From assembly GCA_019188255.1 (NCBI GenBank), contig JAETXT010000001.1, positions 992,001 to 1,056,000 on the forward strand: 64,000 nt of DNA. The letters run 5' to 3'. The stretch is from Verticillium longisporum. Taxonomy: Eukaryota; Ascomycota; Sordariomycetes; Glomerellales; Plectosphaerellaceae. Every line of letters starts with the position of its first letter. Within the stretch, counting starts at the first letter, position 1. The translations under genes were made by a program, and so were the position numbers. The notes below the pieces were generated by a model that saw only the letters and a list, made by a program, of their open reading frames with translations, did no database searches and was not told where the DNA came from. Below are positions 45,561 through 57,358 of this stretch, piece by piece.

Positions 45561-48088
45561 TCACCACGTGAAGCTCTCCTCGAAATAGTCCACCTTGGCC
45601 TCCGTATGGCCCAGAGAATCGACGACCGCCCTCCTCGCATCATCCGCCATGCGCGCCGGCCCGCACGCCACGACAGCCAGACTCCCAGCCCGCGCCGCCC
45701 GCACAGCATCCTCGACCTCACGCGGCACGTCGGGCCTGCCGTACCGCACGAGCGCGGCCTCGGGCAGCGCCGACAGCGCGTCGTCGGCAAAGTCCTCGCG
45801 GTGGGTGATGCAGATGGTGACGGACACCTTGTCGCAGCCGACGAGCGGGCCGAGGTCGTGCTTGGCCACGTCCTCGGCGAACCCGCGCTCGCGCGACGCC
45901 CACACGATGCGGATCGACTTGGTGCGGGGGCTCGCGACGAGCGCGTGGAGGTACGCCAGCGGCACGACGATGCCGCTGCCGCCGACGAGGAAGAGGAGGT
46001 TGTCAAAGTTGTGGAACTGCTGGGTGTGGCCGTAGGGCCCCTCGACGAGGACGCGCAGCGGCGCGGGCGCGGGCCACTGGGCGCCGGCGGCGTCCCTGAG
46101 GCGCGAGGTGAAGCTGTCGTAGGGTCTGATGAGGAAGGTCATGGCGGGGTCCTTGGCGTCTGCCTCGGACGCGGGCTGATGTCGTTCTGGTTCTCCATCA
46201 GCGGCGTGTCTTCGCTGAGGTCCTTGGACGACCGGCGCCTGCTGCCTGTCGAGTAGGCCATGGTGAAGGGGTGGCTCTCCCAGAACTTGGTGTCACCCAG
46301 AACGTGGAGATAGTAGTATGTGCCGGGCTGGGGCGTGTAGAAGCTCGACGAGTGCGGCACCACGAGGCGGATCATGTTGCTGCTGGGGTCGTAGGTGGCC
46401 GATGCCCAGGTGTTCCAGAAGCAGGGGTTGAAGGCAAGCGTGCGGGACATGCGGATGACGCGGTCAAGGACCCAGATCATGGCAGGTATCCAGGCGAGCA
46501 TGTCGTACTGTCCCTTGAAGATTGACACATGACTGTAGTTGTGTCAGTCGTCGGTCCTGTCCCCAAGATCAAGGCGTCACTTACCCGAGCATCGTGAGCA
46601 AAACAAAGATGGACAGAACAATGTGCAGCATGAGAAAGGTCTCGTAATGCTTGCGTCGCAGCCAGTACACGGAGAAACCTAAAATCAGGCACATGAGGAC
46701 GGTTGCCTGGAGACATGTGAGCAGGAGAACGTGGATGGGCTGGCTAAGAAAAGCGTGCTTACAATTTCGCCGGTCCAGAAGAAGAGCTGCGTCCACCACC
46801 AAGCAAAGTAATCGACACCACCCTCTGTTGGCATTGGTTAGCGTAAGGAACCCAAATGGCAGTCAAGGTATCCCACCTTTGATGATGAGAATGGTGTAGC
46901 CGACGGAATGCAGCACTGCCTGCAGCGTAGCGACGCGGGCAACCCAGCGATGAAAGTTGTTGTAGGATCCAAAGTCCCATCCCGTCAACCAAATGACGAT
47001 GTTGTTGCGCATGCCAAAGAGCCAGATGACGGGGAAGTTGAAGAAGGAAATGATGCCTGTGCGGTCAGAACCGTAACGCCAGATCTGTCTCTCGAAACTC
47101 CCAAAGCTGGCACGGTTAGCTTGGATTTCCGCTGCCGGCGTGGCCTGCCGTGAGCTTACTAAAGGTTATTGTCCGTGAAGCGGTATCCGTAGAGGCTGAG
47201 AAAGACGTTCATGGCGATGAAGGCAAGGAGGGTGAGGCTCTGTATCCTCGGCGGGATGGTGCACCACCCGAGGTTCTGGGCGCAGCGGTAACCAAAGGTC
47301 GCCGGTATCGTGACATGGCGCTTGAGCCAGACGGAAAAGGCATGAAAAGGACGTGAAATGCCCGTGCTGGGCTTCACCATGGAGCGCTGGGCATCGCCAA
47401 TGGCGGCAATGAGCCGGCTCAGGACGCCCATGGCGACAACGACGATCCAAAAGATGATCATGGCCATGCTGTGGACAGGTTAGTGCATGAGGCACGCCTT
47501 GGAAGGATGGGAGAGGCGAAGAGAGACGAAGGAGAGACAAAACAAACCCGTAAACGTAGTGATTGTAGTAGACATATTCAACGGCATCCTGCACGGAATG
47601 AGTTGGTGTGTCTTTCACTGCGAGGTGCGACAAGGACTCACGAGAGTATCGAACGCCGCGCGATAGAGCGTCTCAGACAGCATGATGACCTCGTCAACAT
47701 GGGCACCATTCTGCTGCTCGTCAAGGCCGATGTGCCTCAGCTGCGCGATATCGTCATTGGAGTATGCGTCGACAATGTCAAACGGCGGCAGTGGCGTGTC
47801 GCGCCAAGCCTGGCAGGTCTCATTTTCGTGGCTCAGGCCCGGGATGCCGACGCCCTCGGCACCGTAGACCTTGAGGCAGAGGTAGAGCGACAGGATCCGA
47901 TCTCGGCTCTCACACCTCTGGGCCAGCTTCGAGGCGTCCTTTCCGACGTCGTCAAAGTGGACATGGGCGAGGGCGAGCTCGCACGAGCCAAAGGTGAGAT
48001 CCTCACCTAGGGCTTGGGCCGCAGGGAGGAGGCATGACGTGGCAGCGAATAGTGGCAGGAGAAGCGAAGAAAACAGAGGGCGTCTCAT
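45561..48088 (-). CDS. Ferric reductase with extracellular Cys-rich domain, one frame break
   Basis: Seven exons (48088-47642, 47588-47548, 47468-47160, 47106-46877, 46824-46763, 46706-46585, 46532-45561) give about 727 residues. Order: signal peptide, Cys-rich ectodomain, membrane domain with the paired haem histidines (NNFHRWVARVATLQAVLHSVG and RRKHYETFLMLHIV), FAD motif HPFTMA, NADPH motif GGSGIVVP, and C-terminal ESFTW. It reduces Fe(III) or Cu(II) at the plasma membrane for high-affinity uptake. One base appears to be missing from a C run near 46178, separating NQNDIS from PASEADAKDPAMTFLI; no intron fits there. A palindromic SreA-type GATA site lies 139-157 bp upstream. Confidence 0.92.
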
Positions 48089-49044
48089 GGCCACGGCATG
48101 AGGGGAGATGGAAGGGATGGACTCGAGTCGCGAAGGGAGGGGAGGGGGGGCGGGGTGCTTGAGAAGTGGATGAAGGGCGTTGAGAAGACTGTAAAGACTG
48201 TGCGTGAGGAATGCGAGATTTCGATCTTATCAGATCATCTGATAATCTAGCGTCATCAGCGTATCAGCGTATCAGCGTGACCCGCCGGCACGTGTCGGCA
48301 CAAGTCGGAGCCGAGAGCCACTTGGATGGGATGAATGACTGAAGCATCACCATGATTGACTTCTCATCATGTAAGGCTTCCTCACCAGCCTGTGGTGAAT
48401 CCCCCGCCACAGCGAGAATGAGGCGTCCCTGCAGATCGAACTCATCTGATGAGGCCTTTCCCTTTCAGGCGTCACGATGTCACGATGCCTGGTACACGAG
48501 CTAGCACCGGGTAGCTCAGCGCAGGCATGTTCGGGTCATTATGGAGGCACCTGGAATGGCATGCTGCTGAGTGTCGACTCGTCCATCTCGGGCTATGAAA
48601 TGCATTGAGCGAGGGTCGTCCGTACACTGGCCGAACAACATGTGGTGTTTTAGACACGTCACCTCTGTCCAACTCAGTGCACCTCGTCTCGGCCCTACCA
48701 TGACTTTGTAGCGATACAGCGCTGGCCTGTGACCAGAAGAGCTTCGTCTGCCCATCATTCAATGCCTTCTGAAAGAAGCAGCTCGATAGTATCAAAATCA
48801 CCAACAATGCCAGCGAAGTAGCACATGGAATTGTGCGCATCGGCACTGGTCGAACGCCACCACTGTCGATCCCCTTGTGGAAACCGGCCTGCTTTAGTGC
48901 TGAGTGCAGATGCTCAAATGAGGGGTTCGCGATGGGCATCACCTCCACGCCTCAACATTCGCTCATCAACAACTTCATCACCTCCGTTGCCTCAAGTTCG
49001 CCATTCCACCATCGATTCCCCTCCGTCATACCCCCAATTAAACC
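48089..49044. other. Divergent promoter region of ferric reductase and SDR
   Basis: Contains the GATA operator. Beyond 48400 no other feature is recognised; a short open frame at 48472-48948 has no domain. Confidence 0.55.
48227..48245. promoter_or_regulatory. Palindromic SreA-type GATA operator
   Basis: The sequence TTATCAGATCATCTGATAA contains two inverted copies of ATCTGATAA, matching the ATCWGATAA consensus bound by iron-sensing GATA repressors of the SreA/Sfu1/Urbs1 type. It is 139-157 bp upstream of the ferric reductase ATG. Three further TATC-containing units (GCGTATCAGC) follow at 48251-48278. Binding is predicted, not shown. Confidence 0.75.
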
Positions 49045-49670
49045 ATGACGACGATCCCCCTACCCCCCAAGCCCCGCGTCCGCGAGCTCGACCTCATCGA
49101 CAAGGTCGCCGTCATCAGCGGCGCCTCCCGCGGCATCGGCCTCGCCATCGCCCGCAACCTCGCCTCCCGCGGCTGCTCCATCCTCGGCACCTGCACCAGC
49201 GAAGCCGGCGCCGCCGCCCTCGCCTCAACCCTCGACGCCGCGACGACCGAGCTCTTCGCCGCGACCGCCCGCCCGCGGCCCGCCTCGCTGCAGATCCAGG
49301 GCCTCGTCGCCGACATCCTCAGCCCCGACTGCGCCGCCGTCATCAGCGCCGCCGTCGCCGCCTCGTTCGCCGGCCGCGTCGACATGTTCGTCAACAGCGC
49401 CTGCGACCCCATGCCCGGCACCATCGGCGACACGGACCCCGCCGCCGTCCACCGCAGCCTGCTCGCCAACGTCCAGACGCCCGTGCTCATCGTCGACGAG
49501 CTGGTGCGCCGCCGCTTCTTCCGCCACCGCAGCCGCATCGTGTACCTGTCCTCCGTCCGCGCGCGCCAGCCGTGGAGCGAGCAGCTCATGTATGCTGCGG
49601 GCAAGTCGGCGGGGGAGTCGCTCTGTCGGACCTGGGCGCAGGCCTTTGGCGGCAAGGAGGAGCGGGTATG

Positions 49671-49701
<31 letters not shown>

Positions 49702-50018
49702 TTTTTTTTTTTTTTTCCCCTCCTCCCTTCCCTTGGCAGGCATCGTCACGCCGTACTGACGTGGCGCAGTTTGCCTTCATGGAGGGCACGACGGCGAATG
49801 CCGTGTCCGTCGGCCTCACCGAGACGGAGGCCGTGATGAACTGCGGGCCGGAAGCCGTGCAGGCGTTTCAGGACGAGTTCTTCCCGTCGCAGAGCATACC
49901 GCGCTTCGGACAGCCAGAAGACGTCGCCGATGTCGTGGGGCTGCTGTGCAGTGAAGATGCTCGCTGGATCACGGGCTGTGTTGTCAGCGCCAGCGGAGGA
50001 GGCATCAAGATCGGATAA
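49045..50018 (+). CDS. Classical short-chain dehydrogenase/reductase
   Basis: Two exons (49045-49665, 49770-50018) joined by a 104-nt intron encode 289 residues. The Rossmann motif SGASRGIGLAIA lies at residues 27-38, the NSAC segment replaces NNAG, and the catalytic Ser (YLSSVRARQP) and YAAGK are present. The C-terminus ends in TGCVVSASGGGIKIG. The family covers ketoacyl- and polyketide-type reductases as well as sugar and steroid dehydrogenases; the substrate cannot be read from sequence. The intron contains a long T-rich tract (about 49671-49718), and the acceptor before FAFMEG was chosen because an earlier AG leads to a stop. Confidence 0.88.
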
Positions 50019-50251
50019 CGCTGCTGAGGCTCGAGGCAGTCTTTGATGTAACCAGGATCAGGAAAAATTTCTGCTTTACTTTCCGTTGTAAGGGCCACTC
50101 GTGGGTGCTCGAAGAACGAGCCCGCTGACCACAGGAAACCCTGGTGGCTTCGTCCATGCTGAACCTCGACACCTTTCTGGTCACGGGCAGACACACTTTC
50201 GACTGTCCAATTCATTCATGACCAGAGGGCATGTTTATCCATTCCAACAAA

Positions 50252-50375
50252 GGCTGTGTAGCTCAGTGGCAGAGCGCCTGGGGTTTCTTCCTTCCTAGAA
50301 CCCGTCCGCTCCGCAGACCTAGAATCATACACACACTTCCCCAGGAGGTCGGTGGTTCGATCCCACCCGCAGCCA
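50252..50375 (+). tRNA. tRNA-Cys-like gene with a 60-nt interruption in the anticodon arm
   Basis: The cloverleaf body is clear: acceptor strands GGCTGTG (50252) and CGCAGCC (ending 50374), D arm GCTCAGTGGCAGAGC, CCTG and CAGG of the anticodon stem, variable AGGTC and T arm GGTGGTTCGATCCCACC. A Pol III T-run follows at 50377. The body resembles fungal tRNA-Cys. Between the two anticodon-stem halves lie about 60 nt beginning GGGTTTC and ending CTTCCC. With a normal intron after position 37, positions 32-33 would be GG rather than a T at 33, and no GCA anticodon appears where expected. It may be an intron-containing gene with an error in the loop, or a tRNA pseudogene; the amino acid identity is left open. 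Confidence 0.6.
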
Positions 50376-50524
50376 TCTTTTTTCCGCCTTTCAACGCGAC
50401 AGTATGCGGTGAACTCGGAGTCAAGGCGACAATGAGTCAATCGAGATGTCGCAGGCAATCAGGAAACCTCCCCAAACGTCACAAACACCAAAACGCCACA
50501 CCAAAAGAAACAAGAGCGCAACCC

Positions 50525-51182
50525 TCACACCTGGCGGTTCATGTGCATGCCCTCCTTATTCCCCTGATACCCCTGCACGATCGGCCCGGCCGCGGCCCTC
50601 CGCTCAACCTGCTCAACCTCCTTGTCCTGCTGGATGAGCGCGCAGCAGGGGCACCAGTACGTCGTGCAGCAGTCGCGCAGCCCGGACCCCTCGATGTGGA
50701 GGGTCTCGCGAATCTCGCCGCGCTTGATCATGGCGTAGATCCACCCGCAGCACGTGAAGTACGTGATGCCGCACATGAGCACGCAGTCGACGTTGATGGG
50801 CTGGTAGTTGCGCATCGTCGGGTCGCGCATGCGTTCCGACGTTCTGCCGAGGACTGTTTCTTCTGGTCAGTAAAGGCCTCGGTCGAAAAGACCAAAGAGG
50901 GCAGGATGGGAAGGGGGAATAAAACGCACGAATGCAGGGGAGAAAGGTGCCGAGGAGGCATGTGCCGCAGGGGGTGCAGTTGCAGAGGTTGTTTTTCCAT
51001 TTCTGCTTGGGCACGTTGGCGCCCTCGGCGTTACTGGCACGCATGTTATCCTGCTGCTGGTAGCCCTGGTCCGTTGACGGGAGCTGCCCATGGGGATGCG
51101 GGTTGGAGTTCATCCCAGGGGCCTGAGTGTATCCCGGGGCTGGCTGAATGCCGTTTTGCTGTTGCTGGTGCTGGTATTCCAT
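50525..51182 (-). CDS. PLAC8 family cysteine-rich protein
   Basis: Two exons (51182-50930, 50853-50525) and a 76-nt intron give 193 residues. After a Gln/Pro-rich N-terminus the PLAC8 domain begins: LCNCTPCGTCLLGTFLPC, RTSERMRDP, a membrane-prone CVLMCGITYFTCCGWIYAMIKR and the CCTTYWCPCCALIQQDKEVE motif that defines the family. PLAC8 proteins affect cell size, cadmium resistance and membrane transport; in fungi the function is mostly unknown. The C-terminus is Arg/Glu-rich. No defect is seen. Confidence 0.93.
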
Positions 51183-51777
51183 GGCGTGCTGTCAGGGTGA
51201 ATCTATTGCCAATTGCGACGACAATAATGTGTCCTTTTTTATGAAAAGAATGGGTGTATTGATAGGACTGTTCGCGTTGCTATCGAGACCGAAATCGCAG
51301 CACAGTTGATGGCGTGCAAGCAGAACAGCAGACACGTCGACCCCTCCACCATCCCCCAGCTTGGGGACGGCAGCCATTAAAGACAGGTCGACGAGGCGCA
51401 AGCTAGATGGACAGCTTGACCACATGCAGCCTTGTGGGAATGGACCAGGCCCCGAATGCCCATGATGGTGTGGTGCGAGGCTTAGGCTGCTCCTCCATCG
51501 GATGGCCGGCGAAAGCTTCGCCTCAGCCTGGCCTCCTCGCTGCGTGCATCATTGGCCGAATGCGGCACGTCGTCGAGTTCGCTTCGCCAATTCGGTCGTA
51601 TCTTGGGGAAATGTGTCAGACGTCGCTGCGGGTTAGCGTCATCTTAGGGCTGAGACGAAGGGAACTGTCAGATTGCCGCCATAGCTGCCAGACACCAAGT
51701 CTGGGTCTGGGAGGGGGCTACAAATAGAAATCAGGGCGCATGTGATTCCTCTGGCCTCATACTACTAAGTGCCAAGC
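51183..51777. other. Intergenic region, no gene seen
   Basis: Between the PLAC8 start and the 3' end of NAA40 on the same strand. No recognisable feature. Confidence 0.5.
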
Positions 51778-52589
51778 TCAAGAAGGTCGCGCGACGATGC
51801 GGCTCATGATGAGATAATCAGGGACGAAGACCTTGCCGCCCCTCAGTCGCCGTTCGTCGGGCGAGAGGGCATCCTTCACGAACCCAAGCTTGCGGTAGAA
51901 TGCCAGGGCCTTGGTGTTGCTCTTGAAGCACGTCAGCATGACCTTTTCGACGATTGGGATGCTTTGGGCGATGGCCTCCTGGAAGCCCATCAGCAAGGCT
52001 GCCAATCCGGTGCTGCTCGACAAGCCAGTCAGCGCACGCAAAAATGGAACATGATGATTCGGTCGGTCGATGGCTCGGCAAGCGACAACATACCCGTGCA
52101 ACTCATCCTCGAGATGAATCTCGTAGCAGTAGACGACAGGCTCGCCGTCCTCCCACGTCGGCATGAGGCTCGTGAAGCCCCGTAGATCATTGTTCTCATC
52201 ACGCACGAGGATGTAGCGCAGCTCGGCAGATTTCATCTCGACCATCTTCTTCTTCGGGTGCCAGCCATCGGCGGAAGCGCGGTAGTCGTCGCCGCTCGTC
52301 TTCTCGACGAGATCATAGCAGGCCTGGAGCTCATCGTGTGTCATGCGAGCCGGCTGCTTGAGGCAGAGGGCGTAGGGCTTCGCGGTATGTGGGTGAGTCC
52401 AGGTTGTCCACCCGTCGCTGGGAACGAGTCAATTCAATTTGGTTCGCGACAGGGGATGAGCTGATCTCTTGCAAGGGACGCAAACCTTGGCTGGAGATGA
52501 TCGCGGATGAACTGCTCATCGGTCTTGCGGTTTGCTGCCTCGAGAGGGTTCGTCGGCGCCCTCCGTCGTTTCTTTGGCGCAGCAGCCAT
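51778..52589 (-). CDS. NAA40: N-alpha-acetyltransferase 40 (NatD), histone H4/H2A
   Basis: Three exons (52589-52486, 52417-52094, 52012-51778) with introns of 68 and 81 nt encode 220 residues. NatD motifs are in order: a basic N-terminus, TDEQFIRDHLQP, the WTTWTHP segment, GWHPKKKMVEMKSAELRYILV, FTSLMPTWEDGEPVVYCYEIHL, the acetyl-CoA loop remnant around TGLAALLMGFQ and VMLTCFKSNTKALAFYRKLGF. NatD acetylates the N-terminal Ser of histones H4 and H2A in nucleus and cytosol. The YCYEIHL strand and the CoA-binding helix are joined across the second intron. The ORF alone starts 80 residues late, so the first two exons are easily missed. Confidence 0.92.
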
Positions 52590-54571
52590 TCTGTGTCGGA
52601 GACGGGGGATCAGACGGTCTGTCTTCGAAGGTCCATCACTGGCGCAGGAGTCTTCGGCGGGGTGAGGCTATGTTTGTGTCCAAGATGGCGCAGATGGCTG
52701 TCTCTCGGGGAGTGAGTGATGGATCGCAAGGCGCGACAGTCAATGCACTGAACAGAAGTCACTGACCGGAAGTCACTGACCGGAAGTCACTGCCCAGACA
52801 TCAGTGGGCCAAGTAAGGTACTGTACATGTACACCCTGCGGTCAACTGGAAACCCCCACATTTCCGACCCCGGGGCCCTAACCAACGCTAAGGCAGGGGA
52901 CCTGAGCACGCTCACCACTACGCTGTTGACATCTTGCCTTACCCAGAATACTCCTGTCGGCAGCCCAGCTGAGGGCCAGACCCCTACAACGGCTCGGCCG
53001 GATATCAAGCTGCGAGGTCAATTAGGGGCTGTGATGTAGGTCTGACGATCCCTTCTTGGGTACCTTGTCTCAAAGTAAGTGCCTGTCCCTGGAAGTCAGA
53101 CTCTCAGTATTGACTCACGGTCTAACTCCAGGTAAGGTACCTACCTTGCCTTTGGTTGTGTCAATGAAATTGCTGAACCTTCGTCGGCCTACTCTATCAC
53201 AGGTATCCTCCAATACGACAGCAGAACCGTACGTTCCGACATGCTGCCCCGGACGAAGGTATATTCCCCGGGAAAGACAATCACATGGAGACGCCTGCGA
53301 GTTGCTGGGACTTATTTGTGGCCAGTTCATCCCCATCCATCGGACTGACTACCGCATGCAAGGCTCGGTCCGAGCGGCGATGAATCCCAATGTACGCCAA
53401 TTGGTCGAGGAACTAGACCGCTTCATTAGGATACCTTCGAACTTCGCCATGCCATCGGGCGTTCACAAGCCTAACTATGACAATCCAAACCTCTATTCGC
53501 CAAGTTGGCAAAATAGACCACCCTTTGGTGTTTGGCGTATACAAAATCAGCCAAGGGTAAGCAACGTCATAGTCAAGGCAAGCAGGAAATGTGATCTTGA
53601 GCAAGTTCCCTAATTGTGGGTGCACCGACCGGATGTGGGTCATCTTGAGAGAGAGCGCCATCACAGAGATTGCCCAACATCGTCAATTTCTTTTCGAAGG
53701 AAACAAAAAAAAGCAACACATTCGGCACGCCGCACATGAAGATTTCGGCATTTGCTCGATTCGAGTCCTGGGTACGCGAGGCCGTGTTGCCAAACCTTCA
53801 CGAGTCGGGACTACGTTCGGGTTGGTCCTCTCCCGTATGCATCACGCTGGATTTTGGAAGCCAGTGGCCAGGCTTGCCAAGAGAGGTGACGACCATTCTT
53901 CAATACTCGGGACTCCAAATCGGGAAGAATACTCGTGGCGCGCAGCCCTGACATCGCCGTCGGCCGTCTTGACCTTGGCACATGGCAACACAATCGGCCA
54001 AGTTGATCCAGCCGCTTGACTGCATCACTAGAGCGAGGGTCTCAAGGCCATGGACCATCCCATGTGGGCGCCAAACCACACTAACGGCTGCAGGCATCAT
54101 GTAAAGGAGGTACACCTTCATTGCCTTACAAACCTGACATGGTTGTTCAGCTGCCTCATCTAGCCCCAGCGGAACCTATCAATGTCATTTGGGTTCGCGA
54201 GCTCAGTCATACACTCGCCATCACTTGACGATCACTTTCCCCCTTGAGCCGTTTCGACAAGTCGCTTAGGCCTTGAACAAGCAATATTGCGCTATCCCCC
54301 ACATACATGGTATGGCGTCGGCGTCCGCGAAGCTCGCAGAGACACTATCGAAAAGATTGTCTCGGGCATCCTGTGCGCCTTTGCACTTTGCGAGCTTCAT
54401 GGAGCAATGATTCGCATCAAGACCATGGCGCAAGTTCCGTCAGGGGCTGGTCCTTGAACTCTCCATAAAGCAGGGAACATTCCGTCTCTCTTGTGAAGAT
54501 GACTGGCAGCAGTTCATCCCATCATCTTTAGTTCGTTCGAGTCTTTCATTTTTAATTCATGTTTAATAATC
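52590..54571. other. Gene-poor interval with a short tandem repeat
   Basis: Two kilobases with no convincing gene. The longest frame (53056-53613, plus strand, 185 codons) has no recognisable domain and is crossed by an antisense frame. It includes the repeat at 52752-52796 and an AGGTACCT palindrome near 53135. Confidence 0.5.
52752..52796 (+). repeat. GAAGTCACTGACCG tandem repeat
   Basis: Three head-to-tail copies of a 14-bp unit, the last with one base change. Confidence 0.85.
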
Positions 54572-56108
54572 ATGAAGCATCTTTCTGCTTTCAGTCTCCT
54601 CGCCCTCGCCTTGCGCTCAGTCTCTGCGGGGACATGTGACAGCGTGCGCGCGCTGGGCGACGTCGAGGTCAGTCGCCGGGCATCCTCGACGTACTTCAAA
54701 GAACAGCAGGAGTACTGGTCGACGTCCTCAGGGGACCTGAAGCCCAGCTGCATTCTCTTCCCCGAGTCGACGCAGGAGCTTGCCGACATTGTGGCCATTA
54801 TCCGGGACAATAATGAGACCTTTGCCGTCAAGTCTGGTGGTCACAGCCCCAACGACCACTTTGCCAGTGTCGACGGAGGCCCTCTCATCTCTACAGCCAG
54901 ACTCAATCAAGTCACTCTAAATGCAGCTGAGGGCAAGGTTCGTGTTGGTCCGGGAAACAGGTGGGAAAACGTTGCAGATGCTCTCGATGGCACCGGATGG
55001 AACGCTGTTGGCGGCCGCATAGGCAACGTCGGAGTCGGTGGGCTTTTGCTCGGAGGTAATTTGTCCTTCCTCTACAGCAAGAATATCCCACTAACGTATA
55101 TACCCAGGCGGGCTGAGCTTCCTCTCGACCCAGCGGGGTTGGGCAGCCAACTCTGTTCTAGAGTATGAGCTCGTGTTGCCGAACGCCACTGTGGTCAACG
55201 TCACCCAGAGCAACTACCCGGATCTCTTCCTGGCACTGAGGGGAGGCGGTAACAACTTCGGTGTCGTCGCGTCGTTTCTCCTGCAGGCCTATCCTCAAGG
55301 GGAAATCTGGGGAGGTAGCATGTTCTTCCCCTCAACCCCCAAGACGGACACGGTCATTCTCAACGCCATCCGCGACTTTACCGAGCACTACCCTGACGAG
55401 AAGGCGGCCATCATCCCAACGGCCATCCTGACCGGCGCCGGGCTCGTCAACATGTGGACCATCTTCATGTTCTACAACGGTCCCGAGCCACCGGCCGGCA
55501 CCTTTGCCAATTTTACCGCAGCCAAACCTTTCTTGAACACGTGCAAAACGCGCAGCTTCCGAGACTTTGTCCGGGCCAACAACTACGGCGTCATCACGGG
55601 AAGCGTCTACCACATTGGCACCGAGACAATGCCCCTGCCCTCGGCCGCCAACATTGACGTTCTCGAGGACATCCACGAGCACTGGCGCAACGTCCGCAAC
55701 AGCGTCAAGCTGGTGCCGGGCATGACGTCCAACATTGGCTACCAGCCGCTGCCCAAGGGCATGGCCCGCATCGCGAAGCAGCGCGGCGGCGACCTCCTCG
55801 ACATGAGCGACGACGTCGACCGCATCGTGCTCCAGATTACGCTGAGCCACCTCTCGTCCATCAACACGCCGCAGATTGAAGCCGCCATGAGGACTGCCTA
55901 CACCGGCTTCAAGGACCGCGTGGATAACTATACCGCGGAGGGCGTACTGCCTGAGACGCATCTCCCTCTGTTCATGAATGATGCCTTTTATGATCAGGAC
56001 TACTTTGGAAGGTTGCGGCCGGAGCATCAGCAACTGGTTGCTCGGGTCCAGCAGGAGGTGGATCCTGACGGCATGTTCAGAGATCGCACTGGGGGGTTCA
56101 AAATTTGA
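54572..56108 (+). CDS. Secreted BBE-like FAD-linked oxidoreductase
   Basis: Exons 54572-55055 and 55108-56108, with a 52-nt intron, encode 494 residues. A signal peptide (MKHLSAFSLLALALRSVSAGTC) precedes the PCMH-type FAD domain with VKSGGHSPN, whose His is the covalent FAD attachment site, and GGRIGNVGVGGLLLGGGLS, created across the intron. The second covalent Cys of bicovalent members is replaced by Gly-Asn. The substrate domain ends with the BBE motif region FYDQDYFGRL. These enzymes oxidise sugars, alcohols or alkaloid precursors, often outside the cell; the substrate is unknown. Several N-glycosylation sites support secretion. Confidence 0.92.
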
Positions 56109-56932
56109 GAGGACCGTAGTTTTCACTATTAATCGCTAATATACGCCGCTTTCATGTCACGTTGCACTTCTCTCTCACTTTGGTACAAGATCTTCCAGAG
56201 GAGCTGAAAGAATGAGGCGGCTCCAAAGAAGACGGCTGCACATAATCATTGGCTCGTTACGAAAGGTCCAGGTGTAAGAGCCCGTGACAGTGGTATCAGT
56301 TCAAGGTGTCTTGTGATCGCGTTTATTCGTATCGCGCGTTTCTCCAGCCAAACCTCATCGTAGCAAGATGATGCCGAAGCTCTCTTCCGCTCGATGATCC
56401 AATCGACAAAGGTCAAAAACAACAACACGAACAGACTCTGGAGCTGTTGAGCAAAGGCTTTACCATGAAACAGCGCAGCAAGTGCAACAGACGGTCATGA
56501 TCAACGTCGGAGCTGAATCACCGATGCGTTTAGCGCCATCGAAAAGCCCAGCTCTCAGCTCCAGTCTTCCGTCCTACGACAAGCCTCCTAGCTCCTTGTG
56601 TACTGCAGCTCGGCGCCAGCTGCGGCAGAACGTGCAGCACTTCGATGCACTGTGACCTGGGCGATCGGAAGGGCTTTCCACGACCGGGACATGATCTCCT
56701 CTCGCTGTGTGCACCTGATAGAATTGTGATATGGGATTTGATGCGCGCTGCCTCACTTTTTTTCTTCTTTTTAAAGATGTCATCGTTAGTCGGCTACTAG
56801 GCAACATAATCAACCCTTTCAAACGATGAAACCGTGATGGGACAAATGTAGATACCATATTCACGGGATGTAGGCATCTCCATCCGGCCAGGGTTAGGGT
56901 CCTGGTAGTTCAGCGTCTGTCCACTGCGCCCC
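56109..56932. other. Intergenic region downstream of the BBE gene
   Basis: AT-richer sequence without a gene; it ends at the target-site repeat of the MITE. Confidence 0.5.
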
Positions 56933-57358
56933 GAGGGTATAGTTCACCTGACCATTGGGTATCGACCTGAGCTGACCATTGGGTCCGCTTTGAAGTCACG
57001 CTAGCACTCACCTGACCATTTGGGGGTGCTATGGGGTGCAGTTAAAGTCTCACGTGCCTTGGCTACATAATTCAACAGAGCCCAGACCACCAAGTCCAGC
57101 CAGACCACTAAATCCACTGAGGCCAGACCACTAAGTCCACTGAGGCCAGACTACTAAGTCTACTGGTTTTTTTTTTTTTTTTTGAGAAGAAAAAAAAATA
57201 GAGAAATCGATGAATATTAGATAATCCTATTTTACTACGTTCGCCCTTTTCGGCACCCCCAATGGTCAGGTCAGTTCCCAGATAGGCTAGCGGAAGTTAA
57301 AAGAGGACCCAATAGTCAGCTCAGGTCGAGACCCAATGGTCAGGTGAACTATACCCTC
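56933..57358. mobile_element. Non-autonomous Mutator-like MITE
   Basis: A 426-bp element bounded by long terminal inverted repeats. The left end, from GAGGGTATAGTTCACCTGAC, and the reverse complement of the right end are nearly identical for about 55 bp, with a second matching block containing CCTGACCATTTGGGGGTGC. Flanks carry CTGCGCCCC (56924-56932) and CTGCGGCCCC (57359-57368), a 9/10-bp target-site duplication with one base difference, as produced by Mutator-like transposases. The interior has no coding capacity and contains a 23-bp tandem repeat and poly-T. Confidence 0.85.
57079..57165 (+). repeat. 23-bp tandem repeat inside the MITE
   Basis: About four copies of a CCAGACCACTAAGTCCACTGAGG-like unit (23 bp), followed by an 18-T run. 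It occupies the loop between the terminal inverted repeats. Confidence 0.8.

Noticed and set aside
39000..50020. A secondary-metabolite cluster around the OYE, SDR and transporter genes
   Set aside because: No synthase, terpene cyclase or cluster regulator is present, and the genes are far apart and interleaved with housekeeping genes.
53056..53613. A 185-codon plus-strand frame
   Set aside because: No recognisable domain or splice pattern; composition like the surrounding non-coding DNA.
56890..56900. A TTAGGG telomere unit
   Set aside because: A single copy only, next to a MITE; no array.
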